Shown here in pieces: positions 32,257 to 32,495 of a DNA stretch of 32,495 nt (position 1 is the first letter of the stretch; every line of letters begins with the position of its first letter). The notes below the pieces were generated by a model. That model was not told the DNA's origin. It made no database searches and was given only the letters and a program-made list of their open reading frames with translations. A program made the position numbers and the translations under genes. Location: assembly GCA_017509255.1 (NCBI GenBank), contig JAFWQA010000021.1, positions 1 through 32,495 of the forward strand. The letters run 5' to 3'. The stretch comes from Clostridia bacterium (GTDB taxonomy: Bacteria; Bacillota; Clostridia; Christensenellales; Aristaeellaceae).

Positions 32257-32285
32257 TATCCGGTTTTTCCGGATATACCTCAGTT
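32247..32285. other. Perfect 17-bp palindrome just upstream of the intron
   Basis: AACTGAGGTATATCCGG (32247-32263), loop TTTTT, exact complement (32269-32285). It starts one base after the TGA of the fragment, so it is probably that gene's terminator hairpin. The intron begins 5 bp after it. Insertion next to terminator hairpins is the habit of group IIC introns. Confidence 0.75.
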
Positions 32286-32290
32286 AATGC

Positions 32291-32495
32291 GTGTGCCGGG
32301 CATGGCACAATTCTAGCGGGTGAAAGTCCCGCCACGGGTAGTTACCGCCAAGTGTAGCGAACCGCAAGCTGCTATCAGCAATGACGGGAGGGGAGGAAGC
32401 GGTGTAGCAAAGCCGAAGAGCCTACGAACAGAAACCGGATACAAGGCTAAACGGTGGGCAAGGGTGCGTATCAACCCGAAGCCCAAAGGGTAAAC
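32291..32495 (+). mobile_element. Group II intron, 5' part (cut by window end)
   Basis: The sequence from GTGTGCCGGGCATGGCACAA onward shows group II intron domain I features: a GTGYG-type 5' end, GGGTGAAAGTCCC, TACCGCCAAGTGTAGCGAACC, and a purine-rich GGGAGGGGAGGAAGC stretch. These introns self-splice and move with a reverse transcriptase/maturase encoded further on, outside this window. The exact 5' end (32289 or 32291) and the class cannot be fixed without the rest. Confidence 0.85.

Overview
The window looks like chromosome of an anaerobic, gut- or rumen-type Firmicute (class Clostridia). The signs are AGGAGG ribosome sites on most genes, sigma-70-type promoters with TATAAT or TATCAT -10 boxes, lipoprotein and Sec signals ending in AxA-EE, BspA-like and Listeria-Bacteroides surface repeats, and a Clostridia-style GH78/GH3/GPH sugar-use operon. 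Family-level placement is not possible from this sequence alone.

Layout. (1) 1-4.7 kb: end of an Hsp20 gene; a tandem SnoaL-like protein with a small secreted protein; then an Rrf2 regulator and a tight operon of an FMN-split-barrel/ferredoxin protein, a zinc macrodomain and a class-M sirtuin (SirTM), that is, reversible ADP-ribosylation linked to redox. (2) 4.75-8.9 kb: a phage-type sigma-like remnant; a LysR regulator divergent from a small helical protein, a Cys-nucleophile alpha/beta hydrolase, a flavodoxin-like protein and an exported aldo-keto reductase. (3) 9.1-18.5 kb: a minus-strand rhamnoside operon (GH3 glucosidase, GPH transporter, GH78 rhamnosidase, GLUG-repeat surface protein) facing an AraC regulator across overlapping divergent promoters. 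(4) 18.5-23.5 kb: an excisionase remnant; a Schlafen/AlbA-type ATPase; then a RiPP cluster with a 78-residue precursor carrying six ACGA motifs, a radical SAM/SPASM maturase, a nitroreductase and an exported PPOX-fold protein, ending at an HxlR regulator. (5) 23.6-27.2 kb: debris of mobile DNA. It holds a deacetylase tail, an AbiE system whose toxin has been gutted, pieces of a phage tail module (major tail protein end, gpG/gpGT with a likely -1 frameshift, the first 189 residues of a tape-measure protein), and inside this module, on the opposite strand, a peptide gene with a double-glycine leader. (6) 27.3-31.7 kb: a 1399-residue secreted Gly-rich beta-helix/BspA protein whose reading frame is by chance fused to the tape-measure stub. 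(7) 31.7-32.5 kb: insertion-sequence-like end repeats, several perfect hairpins, a second copy of an 88-bp phage-debris repeat, and the 5' part of a group II intron cut by the window end.

The left half is orderly metabolic and redox chromosome. From about 18.5 kb onward the DNA is an integration and decay hotspot with small peptide systems in it. The best candidates for new biology are the ACGA-repeat RiPP cluster, the double-glycine peptide embedded antisense in a tail operon, and the SirTM/macrodomain operon that carries a flavin/Fe-S partner and no lipoylation genes.
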